This document shows positions 1 through 9,294 of a stretch of DNA of 64,000 nucleotides, in pieces. Position 1 is the stretch's first letter; the number at the start of each line of letters is the position of its first letter. Source of the DNA: an uncultured Bacteroidales bacterium (GTDB lineage Bacteria; Bacteroidota; Bacteroidia; Bacteroidales; Muribaculaceae); assembly GCA_902786725.1 (NCBI GenBank), contig CADADP010000008.1, positions 1 to 64,000 on the forward strand, read 5' to 3'. A program made the position numbers and the translations under genes. The notes below the pieces were generated by a model. That model made no database searches. It saw nothing but the letters and a program-made list of their open reading frames with translations, and had not been told where the DNA came from.

Positions 1-1
1 A

Positions 2-127
2 TCGTATGGAAGCGGACGTAGCTCATCGGGCTTCGGCGGTGGAGGCCGTTCAGGAGGAGGCTTCTCGGGCGGTGGTCGCTCCGGCGGCGGATATTCCGGT
101 GGTGGCGGTGGTAGCCACAGGCACTAA
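2..127 (+). CDS. C-terminal tail of a Gly/Ser-rich protein (5' end outside window)
   Basis: The reading frame is open from the window edge and stops at TAA 125-127. The visible 41 residues are almost entirely glycine, serine and arginine in a FGGGGRSGGGFSGGG-like pattern ending SHRH. Tails like this close TPM-domain (YgcG-type) membrane proteins and some other secreted proteins, but the diagnostic domain lies outside the window, so no function is assigned. The near-repetitive DNA here is simply the coding of this tail. An OmpP1/FadL-like gene follows 63 bp downstream on the same strand. Confidence 0.6.
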   Translation, partial: SYGSGRSSSGFGGGGRSGGGFSGGGRSGGGYSGGGGGSHRH

Positions 128-190
128 TTTGCTCAAATATGGATAGTCAAAGAATAAAGAGGATTATTACGTAAACATAAACGAAAGAAA

Positions 191-1798
191 ATGAAGAAAA
201 TTATATTAGCAATAGTGTGTATGCTTCCTGTGCTGGCGAGCGCTCAGTACACGTTCGACGCATTGCAGTATTCAAATACCGAGTTGCGCGGTTCGTCGAG
301 ATTTATGTCGATGGGCGGCGCCTTCAGCGCATTGGGCGGAGACCTGTCCACTCTGAATCAGAACCCCGGTGGACTGGGCGTGTATAGGAGTTCGGATATC
401 GGTATTACGTTCGGTTTGGATTTCATCTCGTCGAAGCCCGAAGGCGTGAGCGCAACAAGCCAGACAAAGTTTCTTGTAAATAATGTGGGTTATATTGGTT
501 CGTTGAAACTGAATTCAGATGGCTTGAGGTATTTCAACTGGGGCTTCAGTTACTCACGTACTAATACGTTCAACCGTCGTTATATGGGCGGGCTTAACAA
601 CACGCCCACCTCAATGACAAATTTCATGGCCGACCTTGCCACCGGCGAGGGCGTGTCGGCCGAGAACTTGTACATGAGCAATGAGTATGACCAGAGACCG
701 TTCAACAACACTCGATATGCATATAATGTTTTGGGGTATAACTGCGGTGTGATTTTGCCAACAGGAGACAAGCACTATTCGGGTTTGGGCATTAATGGGG
801 CTACAGGTTATGCTGAATATGAAGTGGATGAATGGGGCGAGACCGACGAGTATAACATCAGCCTGGGCGGCAACATCAAGGATGTGTTGTTCTGGGGAAT
901 GGGCGTTGGCATAAGCTCAATGGACTATCGCTACTATAACTACTATGGCGAGGAGATGCTGAACACCGAGGTGCTTGACAATCCGGGCAATGTGGCTACG
1001 ATAGTTGAAGGAAACGCGACCTATGGCCTTGTGAACAACTCGCGCACATCGGGTAACGGGTACAACTTTAAGCTGGGCGTGATTTTAAAGCCTGTGAATA
1101 GTCTGCGCATAGGTTTTGCGTTCCACACTCCAACGTTCTATAACATGAAGGACATCTGGGACGCGAATATGAGCTCAGAGTTCTATGGCGACAACATTGA
1201 GAAAGGTTCTTATACGAAGAAATTCAGTTCGCCGGTGAATGAGTATCGTTATCGCATCAGGACGCCGTGGCGTTTTATGGGCGGAATTGCAGCCGTTATA
1301 GGTGGCAAGGGTATAATCAGCGCCGACTACGAGTATGTGAACAACCAGTCGATAAAGATATGTGATGATGCCGGCCGGATAGAGCCCGGAAGTGAGGATG
1401 AGATGAAGACTTATCTGAAGCCAACGCATATTATACGCTTGGGGGCGGAGTATAGGATTGACAAATCGTGGAGTGTGCGTGCCGGCTTCCAGCGTCAGAC
1501 ATCGCAGGTGCAAAAGGATGTTGAAAACAACAATGTGTTTGTGGTGACATCGGGCTATAATCCGTCATATAAGTTTGACAAGAGCACGAACTACATTACT
1601 TGCGGTGTGGGCTATCACTTCAAGAACTTCTATCTGGATTTAGCCTATGTTCACAAAACACGGAGCAGTGAGTACCACGCATTCTCGCCGATAGAATATA
1701 CAGATGGCGGAGGCAATCTGGCGTGGGATGAGGGAATCTACACAGGCGTGAAGGATAACCACAATCGCTTATCGTGCACGTTTGGGTTCAGGTTCTAA
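191..1798 (+). CDS. Outer-membrane protein, OmpP1/FadL-like transport family
   Basis: The 535-residue protein begins with a clear signal peptide (residues 1-18, hydrophobic core, cleavage after ASA before Q). The body is rich in alternating aromatic and polar strands, with many Tyr/Gly/Asn turns, and ends in a Phe (GFRF), as outer-membrane beta-barrels do. The early FMSMGGAFSALGGDLSTLNQNPGG stretch resembles the N-terminal plug of the OmpP1/FadL/TodX family; Bacteroidetes members are often labelled hemin receptor. The expected role is diffusion of hydrophobic ligands across the outer membrane; the ligand is unknown. A 17-bp perfect hairpin follows the stop codon, so the gene probably ends its transcript. 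Confidence 0.8.
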   Translation: MKKIILAIVCMLPVLASAQYTFDALQYSNTELRGSSRFMSMGGAFSALGGDLSTLNQNPGGLGVYRSSDIGITFGLDFISSKPEGVSATSQTKFLVNNVGYIGSLKLNSDGLRYFNWGFSYSRTNTFNRRYMGGLNNTPTSMTNFMADLATGEGVSAENLYMSNEYDQRPFNNTRYAYNVLGYNCGVILPTGDKHYSGLGINGATGYAEYEVDEWGETDEYNISLGGNIKDVLFWGMGVGISSMDYRYYNYYGEEMLNTEVLDNPGNVATIVEGNATYGLVNNSRTSGNGYNFKLGVILKPVNSLRIGFAFHTPTFYNMKDIWDANMSSEFYGDNIEKGSYTKKFSSPVNEYRYRIRTPWRFMGGIAAVIGGKGIISADYEYVNNQSIKICDDAGRIEPGSEDEMKTYLKPTHIIRLGAEYRIDKSWSVRAGFQRQTSQVQKDVENNNVFVVTSGYNPSYKFDKSTNYITCGVGYHFKNFYLDLAYVHKTRSSEYHAFSPIEYTDGGGNLAWDEGIYTGVKDNHNRLSCTFGFRF

Positions 1799-1818
1799 TA
1801 ATACAAGACACATACTGA

Positions 1819-1860
1819 AATCATGAGGCGATAGCAGGAAATGGCTATCGCCTCATGATT
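1819..1860 (+). terminator. Long perfect hairpin after the outer-membrane protein gene
   Basis: Two 17-nt arms (1819-1835 and 1844-1860) are perfectly complementary around an 8-nt loop. There is no T-run after the 3' arm, so it is not a textbook intrinsic terminator. Its position 20 nt after the stop and just before the next promoter suggests 3'-end formation or mRNA stabilisation. Confidence 0.6.
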
Positions 1861-1922
1861 ATACATAGCCATGAAGCAGGCCAAATGTACGAAATGCGTA
1901 TCGCCGGAATTGATTGAAAGTG

Positions 1923-1953
1923 TTGCCTAATGATGGGATTTTTTGTAATTTTG
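1923..1953 (+). promoter_or_regulatory. Bacteroidetes promoter of the PIF1-like helicase
   Basis: TTG at 1923-1925 and TAATTTTG at 1946-1953 are separated by 20 nt, matching the -33/-7 pattern. The expected transcription start lies near 1959-1961, only a few bases before ATG 1965. This argues against the in-frame ATG at 1914, which would lie upstream of the promoter. Confidence 0.75.
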
Positions 1954-1964
1954 TGGGATTATAT

Positions 1965-4049
1965 ATGAGTAATAGCGATATTGAAAATATTGACCTGCGG
2001 AATCCCGAGTTTCAGAACGCGTGGGATATGATACAGCACACTCACCGGTCAGTGTTTTTAACAGGTAAGGCTGGAACTGGGAAAAGTACGTTCTTGCGCT
2101 ATATTTGCGCCCACACCGAGAAGAAGCATGTGGTTCTGGCTCCTACCGGTATAGCGGCAGTGAACGTGCAAGGGCAGACGTTGCACTCGTTTTTCAAGAT
2201 ACCGTTCAAACCGCTGTTGCCCGATGACCCGGACTTCTCTAATCAACGCATTAATAAGACGTTACGTTATTCAAAGGAGAAGGTGAAACTAATCCGCAAC
2301 TTGGACTTGATTATCATCGACGAGATTTCGATGGTAAGGGCTGATATAATCGACTTTATTGACCGAGTGCTTAAACATTACACAAAAAACAAACGCGAGC
2401 CATTTGGAGGTAAGCAGCTACTGTTTGTGGGCGACATTTTCCAACTTGAGCCGGTGGTGACCCGAGATGTGAGAGACATATTGAAACTGCACTATAGTCA
2501 GTTCTTCTTCTTTAATGCGCGTGTATTTGAGGATTTAGGTCTTGTTCCGATAGAACTGAGGAAGATTTACCGCCAGAGTAATGATAAATTCATAACGCTT
2601 CTGGACCGCGTGCGCGTGAATAGAGCCAGCAGGGCCGACTTGCAAATGATAAATAGCCGTGTTAAAGAGCCAGCGACAGTGCAAGACGATGACTTTGTGA
2701 TAACGCTGGCAACGCGTCGCGACACGGTGGATTCGATAAACGACGAGCATATGCAGGCGCTGAAAAGCCGTGAATACACATACGATGGAAAGATTGACGG
2801 TACATATCCCGACAACGATTTACCAACGCAGAAGGATTTGACCCTAAAGACCGGAGCCCAGGTGATATTTATCAGGAATGACCGCGATGGGAGATGGTAC
2901 AACGGGACAATAGGTAAGGTGTCGGCACTGGGCGATGACAAATTGGAGGTGACACTTGAGGACGGCACTGAGTACAGTCTGGAGCGAGAGACGTGGGAGA
3001 ATATCCAGTACACTTACAACGAGAAGGAGAAGAAAGTGGAGGAAAGCGTACTTGGGACATTTACCCAGTATCCTATTAAGCCTGCATGGGCACTAACTGT
3101 GCACAAGAGTCAAGGTCTGACGTTCAGCAACATAATCATAGACTTTGCCGGCGGAGCATTCTCAAGTGGCCAGACTTACGTGGCACTGTCGCGCTGCCGC
3201 TCGCTCGAAGGGATAACGCTGCTTAAACCATTATCGGAGCGCGATGTGATTGTGAACACGGCAATTGTGGATTTCAGCCGTAAGTTTAACGACCAGCGCA
3301 CGATAGATGAAGCGATAGAGGAGGAGAGAGCCTACTCGCTGCTTCGCACGGCTAACAAGGCTTTCAAGGCATTTGACTTCGGCACCTGTGTGGATGCGTT
3401 TGTGGAAGGATGCAAAAGAGTGAAGGTGACCGAGAAGCCGTCAGTATTGAGACTGATAAAGACCAAGCTTTATGAGCTGGGGACGTTGCGCAAAGAGATA
3501 GCCGAGCGTGACCGAATAATAGACAGACAGAGCCGAATGCTGAAGGACCTTGCTCTGGAGTATGTAGCTATGGGAGACGAGACAATGGGCTACGGCAAGC
3601 TGGCAAATGAGCCCGAAGTGTCGTACGGAGCTGGGATTGGGGCAAAGCGTAAGATAGACGAGGTGACCATCAAGGCCGGCTTAGCTAACTACGACAAGGC
3701 ATTACGGATTGACCCGGAATGCTTGGCGGCGCTGCTGGGTAAGGCCCGTCTGTGGGAGCACATAGGGGAGACCGACAAGGCCGAAGAGACATTTTTTGCC
3801 GCGCTAAAGGTGGATAAGCGGAATTGCGACACACGGCTTGGTCTGGCAGCGCTATACGAGAGAGAGAAAGATATACCGGCGGCTATAAAAGAACTGAAAC
3901 GGGCCATTAAATGCGACAGAAAAAGATATGAGCCACATGAGAGATTGTGTGGAATTTACAAGCGAATAGGCCTGGACGACCTGGCAGAGGAGCATGCAGA
4001 AGAAGCACAGCGCCTGCGGAGGGCCACAAAAACGAACAAGAAAAGATAA
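1965..4049 (+). CDS. PIF1/RecD-like DNA helicase with C-terminal TPR domain
   Basis: A superfamily 1 helicase of 694 residues. Walker A GKAGTGKST is at residues 34-42, Walker B IIIDEISMV has its DE at 119-120, and the late UvrD/PIF1 motif LTVHKSQGLTF precedes the VALSR motif. After the helicase core (about 1-440) comes a partly coiled segment, then a run of tetratricopeptide repeats over roughly the last 130 residues. The helicase should unwind DNA in replication or repair; the TPRs probably recruit a partner. The start was moved 17 codons in from an upstream ATG because the promoter -7 box lies between them. The stop overlaps the ATG of the ABC-F gene by one base, so the two are probably co-translated. 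Confidence 0.85.
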   Translation: MSNSDIENIDLRNPEFQNAWDMIQHTHRSVFLTGKAGTGKSTFLRYICAHTEKKHVVLAPTGIAAVNVQGQTLHSFFKIPFKPLLPDDPDFSNQRINKTLRYSKEKVKLIRNLDLIIIDEISMVRADIIDFIDRVLKHYTKNKREPFGGKQLLFVGDIFQLEPVVTRDVRDILKLHYSQFFFFNARVFEDLGLVPIELRKIYRQSNDKFITLLDRVRVNRASRADLQMINSRVKEPATVQDDDFVITLATRRDTVDSINDEHMQALKSREYTYDGKIDGTYPDNDLPTQKDLTLKTGAQVIFIRNDRDGRWYNGTIGKVSALGDDKLEVTLEDGTEYSLERETWENIQYTYNEKEKKVEESVLGTFTQYPIKPAWALTVHKSQGLTFSNIIIDFAGGAFSSGQTYVALSRCRSLEGITLLKPLSERDVIVNTAIVDFSRKFNDQRTIDEAIEEERAYSLLRTANKAFKAFDFGTCVDAFVEGCKRVKVTEKPSVLRLIKTKLYELGTLRKEIAERDRIIDRQSRMLKDLALEYVAMGDETMGYGKLANEPEVSYGAGIGAKRKIDEVTIKAGLANYDKALRIDPECLAALLGKARLWEHIGETDKAEETFFAALKVDKRNCDTRLGLAALYEREKDIPAAIKELKRAIKCDRKRYEPHERLCGIYKRIGLDDLAEEHAEEAQRLRRATKTNKKR

Positions 4050-5944
4050 TGATATCAGTTCAAGGATTAACAGTGGAATTCGGTAGCAGACCACTTCTGA
4101 AGGAAGTGAGTTTTGTGGTCAATGAAAATGACCGCATCGCCCTTGTTGGCCTGAACGGAGCCGGCAAGTCAACACTTCTGAAAATACTGGTGGGAGAGCA
4201 GGAAGCCACGGGTGGCATAGTATCGCGAGATCGAGGCCTAACCATAGGATACTTGCCCCAGCAGATGCGTGTGAGCGATGACACCACACTAACCGAAGAA
4301 GTTAAAAAAGCGTTTTCGCACTTACAAGACTTGGACGATGAGATAGCACGGATAAATAAAGAGATATCGGAACGCGACGACTACGAAAGCGAGGAATATC
4401 TGAAACTGCTTAACAGCTTGTCGCACAAGACCGACTTGCGAAGCGCAATGAACAGCGGTTCGGTGGACGGCGAGATAGAGAGGACGCTTCTGGGACTGGG
4501 ATTTGAGCGAAAAGACTTCGGACGAGCCACGAGTGAGTTTAGCGGCGGCTGGCGCATGCGTGTGGAAATAGCCAAGATATTGCTAAAGTCACCTGATTTG
4601 CTACTACTGGACGAGCCCACCAACCACTTGGATATAGAATCGATACATGTGGTGTCGCACGACCGAGCGTTTATTGACAACGTAACGAACCGCACAATAG
4701 AGATAGAACTTGGTAAAATCTATGACTATAACGTGACCTACAGTAAATTTGTGGAATTACGGAAAGAGCGCATAGAGCAACAGCGGCGTGCATGGGAGAA
4801 CCAGCAGAAAATGATTCATGACACTGAGGATTTCATAGAGCGCTTCCGCTACAAGGCCACAAAAGCGGTGCAGGTGCAAAGCAGGATAAAGCAACTGGAT
4901 AAGATAGAGCGAATTGAAATAGACGAGACCGACACATCGAGGTTACGACTTAAATTTCCAGCGGCACCACGCTCGGGGGACTATCCGGTAATAGCCGAGG
5001 ATGTGGGTAAGAGATACGGTACACTGGAAGTGTTCAGTGGAGTGAATTTCACGATAAAAAGAGGCGAGAAAGTGGCATTTGTGGGCAAGAACGGAGCCGG
5101 CAAATCCACGCTGATAAAGTGCATCATGGGTGAAATTCCCCATGAAGGAAAACTCACGATAGGGCATAACGTGAAAATAGGTTATTTCGCACAGAATCAA
5201 GCCCAACTGCTGGATGAAAATCTGACGGTGTTTGAAACGATAGACCACGTGGCAACGGGCGAGATACGAACACGAATCAACGATATGTTGGGTAGCTTCA
5301 TGTTTGGCGGTGAGCGAAGTGAAAAGAAAGTGAAAGTGCTTAGTGGAGGCGAGAAGAGCCGCCTGGCCATGCTAAGGCTACTCTTGGAACCGGTAAACCT
5401 GCTGATACTTGACGAGCCAACCAACCACTTGGACATGAGAACTAAAGACATCTTGAAGGAAGCGATACAGCAATTTAACGGAACTGTGATAGTGGTGTCA
5501 CACGACCGCTATTTTCTGGATGGAATCACCGACAAGGTGTATGAGTTTGGCGGTGGCAGGGTAACAGAGCATCTAGGCGGAATCTATGAATTTCTGCGTA
5601 AAAAAGACATAGACAGTCTAAATGTACTGGAAGCTAAAGACCCATCTGCGGCTGAGAGATTGGAAGAGAAGCAGGTGTCGGTCGGAAAGAAAGAGTATGA
5701 GGAGCAGAAAGCTAGGGAGCGTACACTGCGAATGGCGAGAAAAGCCGTAAGCGAACTGGAAACGAAGGTGGCTTCGCTGGAGAAAGAGCTGAAAGCGGTG
5801 GAAGATGAAATTGCCTCCGGAGAAGTATCGGACAATACTATTTACGCCCGACACGCCGAGACGACGCAAAAGCTGGAGCGAGCCATGGCCGACTGGGAAA
5901 ATGCGAGTGAAGAACTGGAAAAACTACAAACACAAAATAATTAA
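4049..5944 (+). CDS. ABC-F family ATPase with a shortened first nucleotide-binding domain
   Basis: Two ABC ATPase domains without membrane segments, joined by the charged ABC-F linker, 631 residues. The first has Walker A GLNGAGKST at 34-42, a FSGGWRMRVEIAK signature and LDEPTNHLD at 187-195; the second repeats all motifs. ABC-F proteins act on ribosomes (translation rescue, antibiotic protection). A coiled C-terminal arm follows. Odd point: in domain 1 only four residues (ESIH) separate NHLDI from VVSHDR, where domain 2 has eighteen, so about 14 residues (42 nt, frame kept) are missing between the D-loop and the H-switch. The start at 4049 was chosen because it overlaps the upstream stop and begins the standard fold; 34 extra upstream codons lie inside the helicase gene. 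Confidence 0.85.
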   Translation: MISVQGLTVEFGSRPLLKEVSFVVNENDRIALVGLNGAGKSTLLKILVGEQEATGGIVSRDRGLTIGYLPQQMRVSDDTTLTEEVKKAFSHLQDLDDEIARINKEISERDDYESEEYLKLLNSLSHKTDLRSAMNSGSVDGEIERTLLGLGFERKDFGRATSEFSGGWRMRVEIAKILLKSPDLLLLDEPTNHLDIESIHVVSHDRAFIDNVTNRTIEIELGKIYDYNVTYSKFVELRKERIEQQRRAWENQQKMIHDTEDFIERFRYKATKAVQVQSRIKQLDKIERIEIDETDTSRLRLKFPAAPRSGDYPVIAEDVGKRYGTLEVFSGVNFTIKRGEKVAFVGKNGAGKSTLIKCIMGEIPHEGKLTIGHNVKIGYFAQNQAQLLDENLTVFETIDHVATGEIRTRINDMLGSFMFGGERSEKKVKVLSGGEKSRLAMLRLLLEPVNLLILDEPTNHLDMRTKDILKEAIQQFNGTVIVVSHDRYFLDGITDKVYEFGGGRVTEHLGGIYEFLRKKDIDSLNVLEAKDPSAAERLEEKQVSVGKKEYEEQKARERTLRMARKAVSELETKVASLEKELKAVEDEIASGEVSDNTIYARHAETTQKLERAMADWENASEELEKLQTQNN

Positions 5945-5949
5945 ACAAA

Positions 5950-7962
5950 ATGAAAAAAATCATGTTAATATTAACGGCATTGTCGTCGATGACAATGATG
6001 GCAGGAAGTTTGAGTAAAGGCGTGGACCGCGCGAATTTGGACTTAAGCGTATCGCCCGGCGAGAACTTCTATCAGTATGCCTGTGGAGGGTGGATGAAGG
6101 CAAATCCACTTGATCCACAGTATGCGCGTTTTGGCACATTCGACCAGTTGGCCGAGAATAATCGAGCCCAACTGAAAGAATTAATCCAGAATTTGGGCGA
6201 AAACAATCCACGTGGAAGCCTTGCCCAGAAAGTGAGCGACTTGTATCTGCTGGGAATGGACAGTGCCCGAAGAAATAGCGAAGGCTACGAGCCATTAAAG
6301 GCCGACCTCGCTACTATTCAATCACTCAAGAAGGAAGATATTGCCAAGACGATTGCTTGGATGCATCGAGGAGTAGCATCACCTTTTTTTGACACCTTTG
6401 TGATGGCTGACCTGAAGAATTCAAACGACAACATTTTCTACATTAACCCATCGGGCATAGGACTGGGCGACCGAGATTACTACTTAGAATCGGACGCTAA
6501 CACGCTAAAGGTGCGTAAAGCCTATATGGACTACATCGCCACATTGTTCCGACTCACGGGAAACGGCAAGGGCAAGGCGGCCAAAGCGGCCAAGAGTATT
6601 TTAAAAATTGAGACAGCTCTGGCTCAGGTGGCCATGACACGTGAGGAATCGCGCGACTACAGCACCCAATATAACATCTACAGCATAGATGACTTGATTA
6701 AGGAATTTCCGGCAATTGATTGGAACAGCTATATTCAGAGTCTGGGCGTTGAAGGAGTGCAGAAGATATGCGTTTGCCACCCCAAGTCGATAGCGAAAGT
6801 GAACGAGTTGCTTAGTAGCTTGAAACTGGAAGAGATTAAGGATTACATGAGTTTTAAGTTGATGGACGCGGCATCGAGTTTCCTTAGTGATGAGTTTGAA
6901 CAGGCCCACTTCGATATGTACTCTCGCGCGATGAGTGGCAAGCAGGTGATGCAACCACGATGGAAACGCGCACTTAGCGTTCCAGACAACCTGCTTGGCG
7001 AAGCTGTGGGCGAGTTGTATGTGAACAAATATTTCCCTGAGGAATCGAAGAAAAAGATGCTGAAACTGGTGGAAAATCTTAAATTGGCTCTTGGCGAACA
7101 CATTGCGGGTCTAACATGGATGAGTCCTGCGACTAAAGTGAACGCACTTGTGAAACTAAACTCATTCACAGTGAAGATAGGCTATCCCGACAAGTGGCGC
7201 GATTATAGCGGTATCGACATCGACCGCAAACTCCCTTACTGGGCCAACGTGAAAGCGGCGCGACAGTTTGAGGCTGATTACCAATACAGCCAGCTAAACA
7301 AACCCGTGGATAAAGACCGCTGGCAGATGACCCCACAAACTGTGAACGCATATTATGATCCATCGACCAATGAGATATGTTTCCCGGCAGGAATACTTCA
7401 GGCACCATATTTTGACCCCAAGGCAGACGATGCATCGAACTATGGAGCGATAGGCGTGGTGATAGGCCATGAGATGACGCACGGATTTGATGATCAGGGT
7501 CGCAACTTTGACCAAAACGGTAATATGATAGACTGGTGGACCAAAGAAGATGCGGATAAATTCAAGGTATTGGCCGACAAGTTGGCCGACCAATACAGCG
7601 AGGTGATAGTGGCCGATGATGTTCATGCTAACGGTAAATTCACTTTGGGAGAGAACATTGCGGACCACGGAGGGCTGCGCGTTGCATATAGCGCATTTAA
7701 GAAGACCGCTGAGGGCAATTCGGAAGAGAAGATTGACGGATTCACGCCCGACCAGCGTTTCTTCTTGAGTTACGCCAATGTGTGGGCCGCAAATATCACA
7801 AAGGAAGAAATACTGCGTAGGACCAAGGTGGATCCGCATGCGTTGGGAATTAACCGCGTGAATGTGGCCATTCGCAATTTGGAGCAGTTTTTCAAGGCAT
7901 TCGATGTGAAAGCCGGGGACAAGATGTTCAGAGAAGAAGCAGATAGAGTGATAATCTGGTAA
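5950..7962 (+). CDS. M13-family zinc metallopeptidase (PepO/neprilysin-like)
   Basis: A 670-residue protein with an N-terminal signal sequence (about 1-20). It has the gluzincin motif HEMTH at residues 507-511 (in VIGHEMTHGFDDQGR) and the downstream ENIADHGGL motif with Glu 568 and Asp 572, together the zinc site and catalytic residues of family M13. The N-terminal half matches the family's helical lobe (GENFYQYACGGWMK). Length is full for the family. It is expected to cleave oligopeptides in the periplasm or at the cell surface. It lies 5 bp after the ABC-F gene and is followed by an intrinsic terminator, closing this transcript. Confidence 0.92.
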   Translation: MKKIMLILTALSSMTMMAGSLSKGVDRANLDLSVSPGENFYQYACGGWMKANPLDPQYARFGTFDQLAENNRAQLKELIQNLGENNPRGSLAQKVSDLYLLGMDSARRNSEGYEPLKADLATIQSLKKEDIAKTIAWMHRGVASPFFDTFVMADLKNSNDNIFYINPSGIGLGDRDYYLESDANTLKVRKAYMDYIATLFRLTGNGKGKAAKAAKSILKIETALAQVAMTREESRDYSTQYNIYSIDDLIKEFPAIDWNSYIQSLGVEGVQKICVCHPKSIAKVNELLSSLKLEEIKDYMSFKLMDAASSFLSDEFEQAHFDMYSRAMSGKQVMQPRWKRALSVPDNLLGEAVGELYVNKYFPEESKKKMLKLVENLKLALGEHIAGLTWMSPATKVNALVKLNSFTVKIGYPDKWRDYSGIDIDRKLPYWANVKAARQFEADYQYSQLNKPVDKDRWQMTPQTVNAYYDPSTNEICFPAGILQAPYFDPKADDASNYGAIGVVIGHEMTHGFDDQGRNFDQNGNMIDWWTKEDADKFKVLADKLADQYSEVIVADDVHANGKFTLGENIADHGGLRVAYSAFKKTAEGNSEEKIDGFTPDQRFFLSYANVWAANITKEEILRRTKVDPHALGINRVNVAIRNLEQFFKAFDVKAGDKMFREEADRVIIW

Positions 7963-8013
7963 ATGGCTTGAGTCCAAAAGCTGAAGCGGCCAGAAAAAGG
8001 GACAATCAACTAC

Positions 8014-8049
8014 AAGCACGGACAAACGAAAAAAAGTCCGTGCTTTTTT
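8014..8049 (+). terminator. Intrinsic terminator after the M13 peptidase
   Basis: Arms AAGCACGGAC (8014-8023) and GTCCGTGCTT (8036-8045) form a 10-bp stem with a 12-nt A-rich loop, followed by a T-run to 8049. It separates the peptidase transcript from dnaN. Confidence 0.9.
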
Positions 8050-8061
8050 GTTGCCAATACG

Positions 8062-8092
8062 CTGAAAAATTGAAATTAATTTATTATCTTTG
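8062..8092 (+). promoter_or_regulatory. Probable dnaN promoter
   Basis: The -7 box TATCTTTG is at 8085-8092. At the expected -33 spacing (20 nt) there is CTG (8062-8064) rather than TTG, so the upstream box is weak. The 5' leader would be about 58 nt. Confidence 0.6.
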
Positions 8093-8156
8093 TAAGTTAA
8101 AATACGTGTTTAAAACAAACACCAGATTTAAGAAATAACATAAAAAATATAAGAAT

Positions 8157-9278
8157 ATGAAATTCAGCATTCAAAGCAAGTTATTACTGTCGCACTTGTC
8201 GGCAGCGAGCAAAGTTGTGAACTCAAAGAACACAGTGACTATTCTTGAGAACTTCCTATTCAAGTTGGAAGGTGGCAAACTAACGATTACGTGCAGTGAC
8301 CTGGAGACCACATTGACAACGAGTATCGAGGTTCAGGGCGCAGAGGGCGGCGGGTGCTTCGCCGCAAAGGTGAGTACACTGCTGGAGTTGCTCAAGGAGT
8401 TGCCCGATTTGGGCCTTGAATTCGATATCAATGATGAAACCCTTGAAATCATCATTAAGTACTTCAATGGGCGTTTTAACCTTGTGGGTGTGAATGGTGA
8501 CGAATTTCCTCAGAAGGCGCAGAGCGAAGGCGAGACCAGGACACTGGTCATACCGGCCGAGCGCCTGGTGAGCGGCATTGAGCACACGTTGTTCGCTGTA
8601 AGTACTGAAACGTTGCGCCCCATGATGACCGGTATTTTCTGGGACATCAAACCTGAGGAGATAGTGTTTGTATCGAGCGACACGCACAAGCTTGTTCGCT
8701 ATCGTGAGCTAGATGTGAAGCCAGGATTTGAAGGCTCGTTTATCCTGCCGTCGAAGCCGGCCTCGATTCTGAGTTCGATATTCGACAAGAAAGACGGCAA
8801 TGTGGAAGTGACAATGGACAGCAAGAGTGCCACATTCTCAACTGAGGACTATTCGCTGACCTGCCGATTTGTGAATGGAAAGTATCCCAACTATAATTCG
8901 GTGATTCCTCAGAATACCATCTATAGCCTGACTGTTGACCGCTCGACGTTGCTCAACGCTCTGCGCCGTGTGTCGGTGTTTGCCGACTCGACAAGCGGAG
9001 AGGTGAGACTCCAACTCAACAATAATGAGATATTCATGTCCACGATCGACATAAACTTCTCTACCTCGGCCGAGGAGAAAGTGCAGTGCGAGTATGACGG
9101 GCAGGATATGGTAATTGGTTTTAACGACAGCAATATTATAGAGGTTCTGAAAAACATCGATAGTGACAATGTGGTGGTGAAATTGCTTGACCCGCTACGC
9201 CCGGGTATATTCCTGCCTTCGGAACAGAAAGAGAATGAAGAACTACTGATTCTATTAGTTCCAATGAGAATTAACTGA
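8157..9278 (+). CDS. dnaN: DNA polymerase III beta sliding clamp
   Basis: A 373-residue protein with the three-fold clamp layout. The N-terminal MKFSIQSKLLLSHLSAASKV and the C-terminal LLVPMRIN are characteristic of Bacteroidales DnaN (bacterial clamps end in a VMPMR-like motif). It forms the ring that tethers the replicative polymerase to DNA. It is the first gene of a long co-directional run. dnaA is not adjacent but lies about 14 kb away on the same strand. A terminator precedes it and it has its own TAnnTTTG box. Confidence 0.97.
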   Translation: MKFSIQSKLLLSHLSAASKVVNSKNTVTILENFLFKLEGGKLTITCSDLETTLTTSIEVQGAEGGGCFAAKVSTLLELLKELPDLGLEFDINDETLEIIIKYFNGRFNLVGVNGDEFPQKAQSEGETRTLVIPAERLVSGIEHTLFAVSTETLRPMMTGIFWDIKPEEIVFVSSDTHKLVRYRELDVKPGFEGSFILPSKPASILSSIFDKKDGNVEVTMDSKSATFSTEDYSLTCRFVNGKYPNYNSVIPQNTIYSLTVDRSTLLNALRRVSVFADSTSGEVRLQLNNNEIFMSTIDINFSTSAEEKVQCEYDGQDMVIGFNDSNIIEVLKNIDSDNVVVKLLDPLRPGIFLPSEQKENEELLILLVPMRIN

Positions 9279-9294
9279 TAACGACTGAATAGAG

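Noticed and set aside
1..127. Short-repeat array or CRISPR-like repeats at the window start
   Set aside because: The repetition is coding for a Gly/Ser tail in an open frame; no spacer-repeat regularity.
1914..1964. Longer N terminus for the PIF1-like helicase
   Set aside because: The promoter -7 box (1946-1953) lies inside it, so it would not be transcribed from that promoter.
7294..8025. A 243-codon minus-strand frame across the end of the M13 peptidase gene
   Set aside because: It overlaps the intact peptidase C terminus and the intrinsic terminator; composition is that of a shadow frame.
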